Assembly (NCBI RefSeq): GCF_905475345.1
Contig: NC_066587.1
Span: forward strand, 2,294,070 to 2,358,069
Origin: Vespula vulgaris
Taxonomy: Eukaryota > Arthropoda > Insecta > Hymenoptera > Vespidae
Length of the DNA: 64,000 bases
Direction: 5' to 3'
The notes below the pieces were generated by a model. That model did no database searches and was not told the DNA's origin. It worked only from the letters and a program-made list of their open reading frames with translations. A program made the position numbers and the translations under genes. The first letter of the stretch is position 1. The number at the start of each line of letters is the position of its first letter. Shown here piece by piece: positions 36,379 through 48,200 of this stretch.

Positions 36379-39300
36379 GAGAAAGCTAGAAATCGGTACC
36401 ATTCACGGAAAGTTCGAGACTTTACGAACATTTTGTCACCATTAAATGATCCCGATACTCGGAAGAAAAAATCCTTTTCTAAGAATTTTTTCTATCTAAT
36501 ACACGTTAAGTGCCAAGTCGTAGAAAGAGAGACTTCGTTTAAAAAGTTCGCGGAATTTCTTTACCGACATATGTGATATTTTATTTTACCGATCGAGAGT
36601 AAAATCAAATTTTAATGTAAAAAATTGAAAATGTTCTAACAAAATTATTCAAGAAAACTTTTGCGTATTAAAAAACAGAAAAATATCGAGATTGAGGATT
36701 TTATATAAAAAAAATAATATCAAAGTATTTCGTATGCTAAATATGAATAAAGGATTATAAAGAGATTATAAAAATATAAAATACGAAAATATTGAATTAA
36801 AAAAGAATTAATACTACTGGTACCGAACGTGCTAGTTTACACCTTTCTTGGCCTTCTCTTACATTTTCGGCGTTCGATCAGCTGGAACGAAATAAAATAG
36901 TGTGTAAAATAATTCCCGCCCAGAAAATCTATCGAAAAATTAACAGAGAGAAAAAGAAAAAGGAATATGCGATTAGAAAGAGAACGAAGAAAGATTTCGT
37001 AAGTAGTTTGAAAATTATCGTTCGTTATGAAAATATTAAATAAAGATCTACGAAGAGGATTCTCGAGCAAAACGATCTTCTTTTTTCTTATCTTCTTTCC
37101 TTTCGATCTCAAAAAAAAAAGACAACGGTCGTCAAAAAAGAAACGACGATGGATGCGTAGTTCCGCTTTGAAAAAAAAGAAAACAATAAAAAAAAAGTAA
37201 TAAAAAAATCCATTAAAAATACATATGTATGCATGTAAGATCGAACACATCGTCGAGCGCGTTAACGATCGCACTTTCTTTTTCGTATGGTCGTTGAACT
37301 TTGATCGTTATTTGCGTTTGCACGGCTCGTTTCGCCGCACTTACTCGCATGACTTACGATGTAGTAATTGGAGCTCTAACTTAACCTCAAAAAAATAATA
37401 AAAAAATTTTTATTTAAACAAATGTTTTCAATCAAAAAATTTTTTAAATCCATACAAATCGTAAAATCCATACTACCGATCAATTATTTTAATTGTTTCA
37501 AATGTAATTAATCGATTTAAATAATTTGTACGAATACGTTACGATTTTTTCTCTTGTAAAAAAAAAAAAAAAACGCTATTAATATTGTAAACATAACTAG
37601 GTCATAAAAATTATTATAATACGGAACACGGTAAAAATTATTAATATAATCTCTACTTGAGATGCTTCGAAAAATAAGTTCCTCGTATTTCATGAAATTA
37701 CGTTAACAAGCAAACTAATGAGTACAATGATTCTTAGGTAAATCTCTTTGAAAGACACGGTAGTTGACGATGAGTATAAATGGATGTGCCTCGATGCGCA
37801 TATTTCACTTTCTTAGGGCGAAATCACGGAAACGAGAAGATCCTGGATAGAGGGAAGAGTTTATTTTAGATCTTCCGATCTTTTGTAACTTCTCAACAGG
37901 AAATATATAATCCATAATAATTTGTAAAAACATTAAAAAAGAGATTAAAAAATTTCAGAGTTGGAAAGAAAATTATTATTATTTTTTCTTTCTTTTTCAG
38001 AAGGCAGATACAAATAATAAGGATTCGTATCTTCCTAAAGAAGAGTCAAGCGAATTACTTGGAAAATGGAGAAACAATGGCGAAGCTTTGGAACCAAAAT
38101 GGCGTGACGGTGATGCTGTACCTTTGCTTCCATTTTCTCAATTCGCACGAAGCTATTCTCAAGAGGAGACGGATTTGACAGGACACGATAATCCGTATGA
38201 TGTGGTTTATCGAGATAATTTTAATTATCGTCGACTCAACGAGAATCGAGGAGGAAACGATTACGTTGATTCCCGACAAGAGAGACGATTTCCTCTTCCT
38301 GAAGATTCGATGATACGATTGGAGGAAAGAAAATATGGAAGACAATCGCGCGGGAAAGTTGAACAAGTATCGGTTGAACGTCCTCCGAAAGATAAATTCT
38401 TTAGAAACGATCGAATAACTTCAACTGGATATCGTGATGCTTTTCAGGTTCGTCCAAATGAATATGAACATGATTTAGCTGACGAAGAATATTTAAAACC
38501 TCGGCCGAGAAAAAGACGTCCACCTCAGAACGAAGAATTCATTTTAAGTGCTAAAGAAACGATGCGTAATAACGAGAGAATAAAAGTTGCTTCTAATTTA
38601 TCATCTAATGATAAAAAAGAGGAAACATCTTCAAAGAAAATTGAAGCTATAAAGTCTCTGTTAAAAATGCAACAAGAAGACGGTATTAGTCTTTCAGAAA
38701 TATTACGTCGTAAAAATTTGACTCTGATAGATCTGTTAAAAGGTAAGGCAGATGTGATCAGTGCATTAAAGATGCAGGATATCGATGAAATCGGTGATGA
38801 TATCGAACAGATTTCTTTGGCAATGACGAGCACATTGGCGAAATTGCCGTCCACGACCCTTCAAAATATACTTGACACGACGACGACTAAAACAATTACC
38901 ACGGTGAACGATCATGTGTCAACGAAGGTTTCACAGTTGAAAGAAACTACTACTGAAACTTTAACGGCAATTTCTCCATCAGAAATCTCTATCGATTTGA
39001 ATCAAAACGATGATAACACGAACCAAAATCTAAATTCAACGCGAGGAATCTATAGTGATGAGAATCATGATGAAATCATGGAATTTTCAGACTTTACAGA
39101 TTATAAGAAAGGAAGGACTACTGCATCACCAATTTGGATTTCTTTGATAACAGAAAATAATGCTATCGTTCGTTCTATGCAAAATGTTAATCTAAATCGT
39201 TCTGACAGTGGTTCCACTTTGAGTATCGTAAGAATTTTGAATCCGACTGTCGAGACGTTTGCTAAAAAAGATTTGGAAAGGAATAAGCCATTTAATAAAA

Positions 39301-42300
39301 TATATAGCGATACTATACACAAGGAAGATGATTCTAATTTAGCTGTCGTAGAAGATCATTTTGATAACATTTCTGAAGCAGATTATCAATATGATGCTCC
39401 TTTGAACGATATGCAACAGGATGACGAGGTACGTGCGTCCTCTTCGATAAAAAAGAATGAATGTATAAATGATAGCGATAAAGGTGAAACTATGTACTTA
39501 GGAAAAGATAAAGATCGTTCGAAAGATTTTTTAACAAAATCTAAAAACGATTCATCTTTCGAAGAAACAATCAAAACTTTCTTCGAAAATCATCCTAATG
39601 TAGAAAATGTGATGTCAGAAGGTAAACGTTACGAGGATATCATGTCAGAAATAGAACCAGAAGCACGTGCTGAGATTTTTGAATTATTTGCTTCTGGATC
39701 TGGGGGTAAAAATTTGGAACGTTTGTTAAAGTCTAGGAATATGACTTTGGAAGAACTGATTGCCTTACGTCAAAGAGGTTCCAGTAAAGTTCATTTAGCA
39801 GAAGTATCTCGTCTGAGAAATCAGAAAGCTTTAAGAATATCGGAAGATAATCAATTATCAGAGAAGAATCTTCATAATTCTGAAGAAAAAAGTATTATAC
39901 GTGAACCTCGAAATGAAACGACTGGTATAAAGAAATTGATGAATGAAACAGAACATGTTGGTATCTCGCAGATTTCTCCAGAACTTGTTAAGGAAACGAC
40001 AGAATTTTCATTTACCACAGAGATTAGTCTTAAAACAAAAGATTATGGTAATGAAAAATATGAAGAAGATCCAAATCATTTGATAAAGATCACAGAATTA
40101 TTTAATACCTTTACATCTTTGTCATTTGGTAAAGATCCGGAACAACGAATCTCTAAAAATATTGAAGAAACATTAAATAAGAAAACGATAGATGACGAGT
40201 CGATTAATATTGTTCAAAGAGAGCATACGAAAGAAATCATTGAAAATAATACTGAAGTAGATATAAGTCTGATATACAAGGGATCTACGAACGATGTGAA
40301 ACTCGATGATTACGACGAAAATGAAGATCGGGGAAAAAGTTTATCAAAGATTAAACCTAGTATAATAGCTAGTGGAGCTATACTCGGTGTGACGATAGTC
40401 GTATTCCTTGCCATCTTCGTAACTTGTAGAATACGTCATAAACAAAAGTATAGGTACAGAAATTCTTTCCCACGAACGGTATTTCAGAGTCCAATAGCCA
40501 CAGCCAGAAAGTTGTCTAATACAAGTAGCCTGAATAATATAATGGTGAGTGTAGTTGCCACTTCGACGACAAAGAGATCGGAAAAAAATGATTCACAGCA
40601 AACCAGTGGTGGTGACTATGATCCCAAGTGTGATATCGATAATGATTCGCTCGATGCTAATGATAGTTGGGAAACTATACCTGATTATATAAAATGAGAC
40701 AACATAGTTTCTTTTTAATCGATGTACGTACTTTCATTTGAGATTTATTTGTGGTTAAAGACCTAAAACAAACGTGCAAACACTGGACAAAGGCTGATGT
40801 AAAATTGATGTATAGTTTTTAGTATCTTTTTTTGTGCAATGGACATGCATATTCGATAAAAATTTATACAAAACACTTATGAGCAGCAAACTCATATTAG
40901 ATGTTTTCAAAAAAACGAGAACATCGAGTTCGTTAATATGTTATAAATATGATCACGATATCAATCTCATCTTTTTTCGTTCTTTAGTTATAAATACATG
41001 TAGATGTAATGTATTTATTTATGATTTAGTATGTAATATAAAGTATTTTTGTAAAAAGATGAGTCTGTTAAAGATAACCATCCTTCTTACGTTAGTATAT
41101 AAATTTCAACAATATATATTGATAATTTACTCACATATAATCATCATAGGAAAAAAAATCCCTGAGCAAGTTGGATACTGCATCGTCTCCATTTTGAAAG
41201 ACTCTATTAAAATAAGTGTATTGTCGTGTTATATTTCTGACTTGTTTCAAAGCAGTTTCTGAAAAAAAAAAGAAACCAATTTTAAATATATCGTTATGAA
41301 TATTTCATTGTATAATCAAACATTTCACGCATAAAGAGTTTACCTAATGTTAGACTGCCTTTAAGCTCCTTCATTTCAAGCAGATTCATGTAGAGTACTG
41401 TATTATAACTAGTGGGAAGAATATCAAAATAAGGTTTCCATTTTGAATTTTCTTTATACTTTTCGATAAGCAAAGCAATGGCTAACGCCACTTGTGGCAT
41501 CTGTTGTATCAATGGATCACGTTGAAAACTTTCTAGCTCAGGGGCAGCTGTTTGAGTACTAAATATAAGTTTCCTAGGTATTTCCAAAATAGGTTCATTC
41601 TCTAAAAAATCACGTTCCGCCCTTAGACCTAAGTCGTATCCTGCAAAGCCAACTATACTTGCTCCATCTATGTTAACATCATTCTCTTTCAGCCAGCTCA
41701 TGAATTGTCCAACCCCCCGGGATTGTTTTGATAGCTTTATCTTCATCGGTTGTAAGAAATTAGTGTTGTAAGTAATTAGTATTAAACTTGGTGTGACATT
41801 CATATAGTAATCCCATAGCTGTGTGTCATACGCAGGATCGCAGCTCACTAAACAAATTAATTAAAATAAATATTACTATTTCTCGTTGTCATATAGTTTA
41901 TATAAGATGTATAGATCATCATTTATTAATTTCAAGAATCTATAAACTTTTAATAATTCACAAATACATAATAAATATATATATATTACTTATATATGTA
42001 TATACATATATATGTGTATATATATAATTAATGAAAGGATACTGTGTGTAAATAAATCATTATACTGTTGTTTGTCAGAGAAAAAAAAGATGATTTAAAA
42101 TGTATAATTTCAAATACTTTAGTTGTTATATCAAAATATAATTTACCCCAGTTATCGGACAAGAAATTGCTTAATCCGACGATAAGTATCGCAAACGCTG
42201 ATCCCCACCCTCGTGTGACCTGATAAAGTAGACTCTATCGCGATAGAGTCGTACCACCAAATGCAAAGTCGGACAAGGCTCGTGGTATTTTACTCACTGT

Positions 42301-42409
42301 GAAAAACTTGGTCGCACAAAGCATTGAGCTTTTTTCTCGCTTTCACCACCGACGTTTGTCTTTGATGATAGTTCTGCTTCGATGAAGAATGGGACTTCTT
42401 TTTGTTCAT
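30798..42409 (-). CDS. Setd3: SETD3-type SET-domain protein (actin-histidine N-methyltransferase)
   Basis: SET plus Rubisco-LSMT-type methyltransferase; vertebrate SETD3 methylates actin His73. The seven exons are 42298-42409, 41344-41847, 41135-41258, 31990-32104, 31681-31833, 31048-31371 and 30798-30923. They join in phase (1, 1, 2, 0, 0, 0) into 485 residues. The N-terminus is basic (MNKKKSHSSSKQNYHQRQ). Then come FMSWLKENDV, GYDLGLRAERDF and LEIPRKLIF (SET start), WKPYFDILPTSYNTVLY, VMTRQNLIPSEDGSS, PMWDMCNHEEG with the catalytic-core Asn-His, and FISYGSRTNSDFLVHSGF with the active-site Tyr. The last two exons form the helical substrate-binding domain (FLLKAGTEPISDSLLAFLRV). It is shorter than vertebrate SETD3 (594 residues by recall), lacking its long C-terminal tail. 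Intron 3 is about 9 kb and contains another gene on the opposite strand. Confidence 0.95.
31881..31956. repeat. (GA)n microsatellite in SETD3 intron 4
   Basis: Imperfect GA/GAAA/GACA repeat, about 38 units, between exons 4 and 5. Confidence 0.9.
32105..35239. other. 3' portion of SETD3 intron 3 and 5' flank of the nested gene
   Basis: Very AT-rich, with dispersed AT and TATA tracts. A slightly GC-richer patch at about 33540-33700 has no convincing exon. The 5' UTR and promoter of the plus-strand nested gene probably lie near 34700-35239. Confidence 0.45.
35240..40697 (+). CDS. Type I membrane protein of unknown family, nested in SETD3 intron 3
   Basis: The first exon starts at ATG 35240. 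Its unspliced reading gives a strong signal peptide (KNVIFVILCIIAITIHILDY) and ends at donor GTAAGG (exon end 35456, phase 1). It joins in frame to the large exon through the CAG acceptor at 38005-38007, giving 968 residues. An alternative model splices 35294 to 35383 and uses the TTTTTCAG acceptor before 38001 (941 residues); its signal peptide is weaker. The last exon (to 40697) encodes a charged, Asn/Ser-rich ectodomain with many N-glycosylation sequons. It has two related helical motifs: LSEILRRKNLTLIDLLKGK, and LERLLKSRNMTLEELIALRQ about 350 residues later. Next come one transmembrane segment (IIASGAILGVTIVVFLAIFV), a basic stop-transfer CRIRHKQKYRYR, and a tail of about 95 residues. I do not recognise the family; a cell-surface role is inferred. 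Confidence 0.85.
36322..36375. repeat. (GA)n microsatellite
   Basis: About 26 GA units in the intron of the nested gene. Confidence 0.95.
40698..41134. other. 3' UTR of the nested gene up to SETD3 exon 3
   Basis: Only about 440 bases separate the nested gene's stop from the opposing SETD3 exon 3. Its 3' UTR must therefore end here or overlap SETD3 on the opposite strand. Confidence 0.5.
42231..42250. repeat. Perfect 20-base palindrome with TATCGCGATA core
   Basis: GACTCTATCG is followed immediately by its reverse complement, with no spacer. It lies in SETD3 intron 1, 48 bases from the end of exon 1. It could be a dimeric transcription-factor site near the SETD3 promoter or a hairpin in the pre-mRNA. 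Confidence 0.85.
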
Positions 42410-43288
42410 CTTCGTTCTATTTCATAGCACCTTGTAAGATCTCTTCGTACTCAGACGCATTATAATGCGTAACCCGTGCACCCACTTTCGGTAAGAATAA
42501 ACACTTTTCCTTCATACAAAAATAGAACACCAGTAGTTTCACCTTCTGATGTATTTCAGAGACCATAACCTCGAAATTTTCCAGCCACAGCGAAAAGACC
42601 AAGGCGGAGAAGATTTCTGAGAGATCATGGAGGGCTCTGTCGCACTATATTGATTTTCATTCCTATCAGGGTGAATTAATTTTTCTCGTTATTTTTGACG
42701 ATCATTTTCTTTTTCAATCTCCATTTATCTTTCTTTTTTTTTTACATAGTAAAAAATAATCACATCATTCAAAAAGGTCGAATTTCATTAATATGGATTC
42801 TTAATAATCCACACTGTTTTTTAGAAATTAAATACGTTCGCCATTTTTAAGTTCCATCGTCTTAGTGGCTTTGTTGTATCGCGCAGTTAATTATTTATGA
42901 ATGATATCAAAGTGCACGCTATTAATTATTATCTATTGAAATTCTCATAAGAAATTTCATATTAACTTATCGATGAATCAACGTACGAACGATGTACGAA
43001 CGAATCCGAATGATTGTTCCTATTCTTTGTTAATCCTATTGTGTTCTCTTTTCAAATCTTCTTATTTATTTCTTATAAATGAAATGAAACATTGTATATC
43101 GTTGAGAGGAAATTAGTTTTTTTTATAACTTGAAATAATATGTATAAGGTTGTGCAGATAAATGTTTGATATTTCTCTTCAATCTGTATCTAAGAAATTT
43201 TTTTTAGATATATACAAGTATTGTTATAATAATGAAATATTTACATTAAGGGGTCTCGAAATTACTAATCTTTTCAAAGTATTTTTGA

Positions 43289-43290
<2 letters not shown>

Positions 43291-43331
<41 letters not shown>
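43291..43331. repeat. (AT)n microsatellite
   Basis: About 20 TA units. Confidence 0.95.
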
Positions 43332-43334
<3 letters not shown>

Positions 43335-45006
43335 ACCATACTTAAAAGATGCACAGCACTTTCTATCGATACTATACACCATTTTACATTTTATAATAAT
43401 TGATATCTGCAAAAAACATTTATCATTTCTAACAAAAATGTATATCTCTGGGATCACGTGACGTGCTTTAAATTAAAATTAATTAATGAATTTAAACTTT
43501 CCAACTTGTGGAATATATTAAACAATTACTTTTTTATTTACAACTTTATAAAAAAAAAAGAAAAAAAGAATAGGTAAAAATAGCATTCCAATCATTTTGA
43601 ATGAATGTAATAGAAGAATACAGAATATTAACCTTGTTACATATAATATCTATAATTCTGTTTTGATAAAATCTTGAGCTCTAATATTTTTGTTTACATA
43701 TATATCAATTCACAAAATTTTTCTTATAAAGAGGAGCTTATGTAAAGAGCCCCCTTAATGTTACTCAATCATTAAGATTTCTGTATGATTAAACTGTTAC
43801 AGTAAAACAGTAATAACTTGAATTTTCACGCTGCAAAGCAAAACAAATTCATTGCAAAAAAAAATAACCGCAATGAATACAACAACAATGTAGGTGTATT
43901 AATATAATAATCAATAACATTCAACTGCAAACCTTATGCATTAATTCGTCCGTTTTAAAAACAAAGGAGCTTCTTAAAATAGATATACGCAATATTATTT
44001 TGCATAAAACAAGTAACACAATGTTTCCTCGAGTCATTTAATACTAAGTACTGATTATAAATTTATATCACTTATATTATTTATTTATTTTTTTGTTATA
44101 ATAAAAGGGAAAAAAAACAAAGAAATAATAGAAGTGGATCGAATACCACAATTTATAAACGTATTTAGATGTTCATTGGAAACTTATAACTATATAATTT
44201 GTACTGAGTACAGATCAACCGCGATAAGCTTCTTTTATATTATTTATATTGCTTATGCACAGTGCAGCGAAATTAGAATTATATTACACATTCTACAAAA
44301 TTACTCATCAATTTCACTGTAACTTCTTTGCAGCGGAAAACTCGTATCTTAACTATACTAAAGATACAGATACAATTACGATAATAATAATAATATATAT
44401 CATTATTTTATACAACCTAATTTCTAAATAGAGCCTTACAGACCGACCACAATGATTAGATTTGTCCTGCTACCCCAAATAGAAAATCAACATTATATTA
44501 TATACTTTGAAACAATTTGTTTCTTATGGTTTTATATTCTTTAACAGAAGTTATTATATTGAGAATAGTCTTGCAGATTCGTAGAAATTAAAAAATTATT
44601 TTCTACTCGCGAACTTTAAATAAAATTTCTTAAAACTGTACCATCACTCTTTGGCTCCGAGTGTTCGTTTTCTTTATAACCGATTTGATATTTACGTAGA
44701 GCTGTATGCAAATTAACTTGGATGACTTTAACACAGATATACATCACAGCACCTTTGATAAGCTGTTATTACTTTAACATTCTTGTGCAGATAAAAAGTG
44801 CGACATATAACTGCAACCTATAAAAGCCAGAATTTTGTTGTTTAATTGCAAAAATGTATACAAGAATAATAATATCACGTAAAAATTTTACTTAATAAGA
44901 AAAAATATTACGTGATAAGAAGAGCGTTCTTGTATTCGTTTATCACAAAATCTTTATCCATGGCACTGTGCCTTTGATAGCTGTACAATGTACCAACACG
45001 TTGCGA

Positions 45007-45007
45007 A

Positions 45008-45082
<75 letters not shown>
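45007..45082. repeat. (GA)n microsatellite
   Basis: About 38 GA units with one GAAA interruption, about 210 bases beyond the MBD-gene stop. Confidence 0.95.
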
Positions 45083-45084
<2 letters not shown>

Positions 45085-45294
45085 TTGTTGAGGGCTATAA
45101 AACTCACGGTACATAAATATATAAATTATTTCTCATCCAAGTTATAAACATTGTAATTGGTTGTGCAAACACTATAGAGTCAAATTTACAAAACTTTTAA
45201 ACACATGCGCGTGTCGAATAACTTGTGTTTCTTTTACATTTGTTCCTTTTACATTTATATTTTCTTTGATACACATTTTATGTTTTATCTTTAT

Positions 45295-48200
45295 TTATTG
45301 TGTAGTAGTATCAGAAATGCTCTGTCGCCATGTGGCATGGAAGGGAATCTTTAGAATTTTAACACGTGTCTTAGGTAATGCAGTTAAAAGAAGTTTTTGA
45401 AGTTGCGGTAATGGTAGAATATCGACTTGTGGACTCGTCATATTTAACTGTTTATCTTCACCTATAAACAAAATGAACATTTGATTCGATTAGAGATTTG
45501 ATTTGAATTATGGAATCATCAGTCATAAGTGAAATGAAAATTTTCGTATTCGTTTGAATATTTTAACATACCTTTTTGGTTATCATTTTCATCCTCGACA
45601 TCTTCGATTAATTTTAAACAGGGTACTGGTTTCAAAACTGGTATAGAATCTCCAGTAACCTGTTTATTCATCAAATTGCACTGGTCAACAAACAATTCCG
45701 TAACTCTCAGTAATTCAAGAGTTACGCCCCAAACAAAATGCGTTAAATTGTGTGACAATTCGGTAACGCCACCAAGTACCATGTTATTTGAAGTAGCTGA
45801 TTGTGATATGTAGGTCGGTATAATCAGTAACCTCTTAATATTTTTACAATTAGCAAGACACTTATCAAAACCATTTTTTACATCAAAATTAACTAACTCC
45901 ATTTGGTTTAAATTTCCCAATTTTGAAACACCTTCTAAAATATCAAATGTACAGCAAGATCCTTGGCCCTTTTCGAGTCGGAGGCGTTCCAGTTTTTGTA
46001 ATTTTATTAAAACCGATGTTCCAAACTTGTCTGGAAAATCTGAACACTCCCCCAACTCCAACGTTTCTAAATTTATTAATGTTTGTATTATATCAATTTT
46101 CTTCTTTCCAAGTTCTTTGACTGACGTTAAACTCTACAAATAATTGTAATAATTACATAAAAAATCGATGATTATACAAAAGCATCGCAAGACGTTACTC
46201 GAGTGATAACTTACCAGTTGCGTTAATTGTGTTAATTCTTGTAGTGGTGTAAGATCTTCTTGCAAAGACATTCCACTTATTGCCTTGAGTCTTAATTCTT
46301 GACAATGTTTAAGATTGCCAACAGATTGCAGATTTAAAGAGTCACATTTGATTGTCATTGCACTCAATACTTGTAATTGCGGACAACTTTTAATGACTTC
46401 TTCTACTACCATAACGGGGCATCTACATAACTCTAACTTAACAAGGCTGGTTACTCTAGGTATTACAGACAGAAACTTTCTCCAAATACTATCTGATTCT
46501 CCAGCTACAAGCATTTTCCTGAGATCCAAATGCTGTGTGCCGTGTCTTTGTAATGTATCTGCTAAACCGTCCCAGTCTGTTACTTGGCTATTCTTCATTC
46601 TTACTGTTTTCCACAAAGAAGGATGCGCAGCCAAATCTCGCCACATTTTACAAACACGAGCTGCGCGTAACAACTCTTGCACCTTGAGATATTGAAAAAT
46701 TCGTAATAATGCATGATAACCCGCACATACATTATCCATAAAGTGATGTTGTAGATTTGACTCCTGTTGATTTTGTTTTCTTCTGTAAACATCAAAGTAA
46801 TTGTTTGATTAGTTAAAATATAAGCTCATTGATATCATTTCTCGTTATAATATAAATATACTATATATAGCTATCTTATTATTTGCTAAATTATATATAT
46901 ACAAGTATGCATATACGTATATACGTTCATATAAATATATACTATACATGGATACAAAGCAACAACAAATATGGCAAATACCCTTTTATTAATATTTTAG
47001 CAATTGTTTTCTTTTTCTTTTCTTGTTTTAATGTATATAAGCAGTTGCCAATTTGTAAATATCTTTTCACGTGTAATAAATGATATTTTACGTAAAATAC
47101 ACAAAAAAATTCGTAAAAAAATGTTTTAGAAATACAGACGATAATCTGATTATATTACATGGCAGTATCTTAAAATAATGATTATATATTAAATCAAAAA
47201 ATTCAAATAAAAAAAAAAATATGAAATACAGGATTGATAGAGGAGAAGGACATAGGACAATTTTTTGGGAAAACGCACTAAGATTTTTTTTTGTGTTTCG
47301 GCTCGCACATGTCTTTATATCTGTAAATATAAAAAGTAAAAATGAATTAGATTTTTTTTTTAATGAAGCACTTATCAGTAGCTGGGTCTATAATTGTAGT
47401 ATTAATGTAAGGAAGCATTATCTATTACCAATATATATATATAGCACACATATATATATATACACATATACACCATATATATATATATATGTGTGTGTAT
47501 GTATGTATGTATTACCAAATTATATTTTGCAATATCAAGAATTTTTTACAAAAAATAATTTGTTTTAAGCAAATATATTAAATTTTATTACGAACTGAGC
47601 GACTAATTATTTTTTTCAAAATCTTTGTATTTTGAGACTTAATATTTACCTTCACTTGGATATTTTGTAAATACTAAACTTTACTTTAATACTACAATTA
47701 TAGGGAACCCACAATGATCAGAATACATGATCATTGTTGTTTTTCTTTTGTTTCGTTTTATCTCTTTCTTATTTTCTTTTTTTTCCTTTTTTGGTCGAAT
47801 ATTAGTCAAGATTTTGGCTGCATTTCTAAGAAGCTAAGGCAGTGTGCTTCGATCATAAGATAAAATCAAATTCATTTTTTATATAGAAGTTTTATATTTG
47901 CAAATATAATAAACACCAGTATATATTGCATTTACAATTTGACACAAGCAGCTTCGATATACCGTGTATATAGATAATAATCTACTCTGTATAATTCTTA
48001 TTTGAAATATGATTACATCGACTAGTTCCTTCTTTCGCTGCATTGTGTAAATATGCATTATTATGAATTATTTCGATGCACATTAAAGCTTTTTTGATAA
48101 AAGCAACTATAATATAATATTGAAGAAAATCGTAGAGAGACAGACTACTGATGCCATTATGTTCTCATTGTTGTTTTGTAAAGGCATAGCATACTGATCT

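Larger units (their letters stand above)
42410..45294. other. Spacer between SETD3 5' end and the MBD gene 3' end
   Basis: The SETD3 promoter presumably lies in 42410-42700. The rest is AT-rich, with (AT)n at 43291-43331 and (GA)n at 45007-45082. The AATAAA of the MBD gene overlaps its stop codon. No additional coding exon recognised. Confidence 0.5.

Noticed and set aside
40834..41262. 142-codon frame on the plus strand downstream of the nested gene
   Set aside because: It is antisense to SETD3 exon 3 and lies in the nested gene's 3' flank; composition is AT-driven and no motif is seen.
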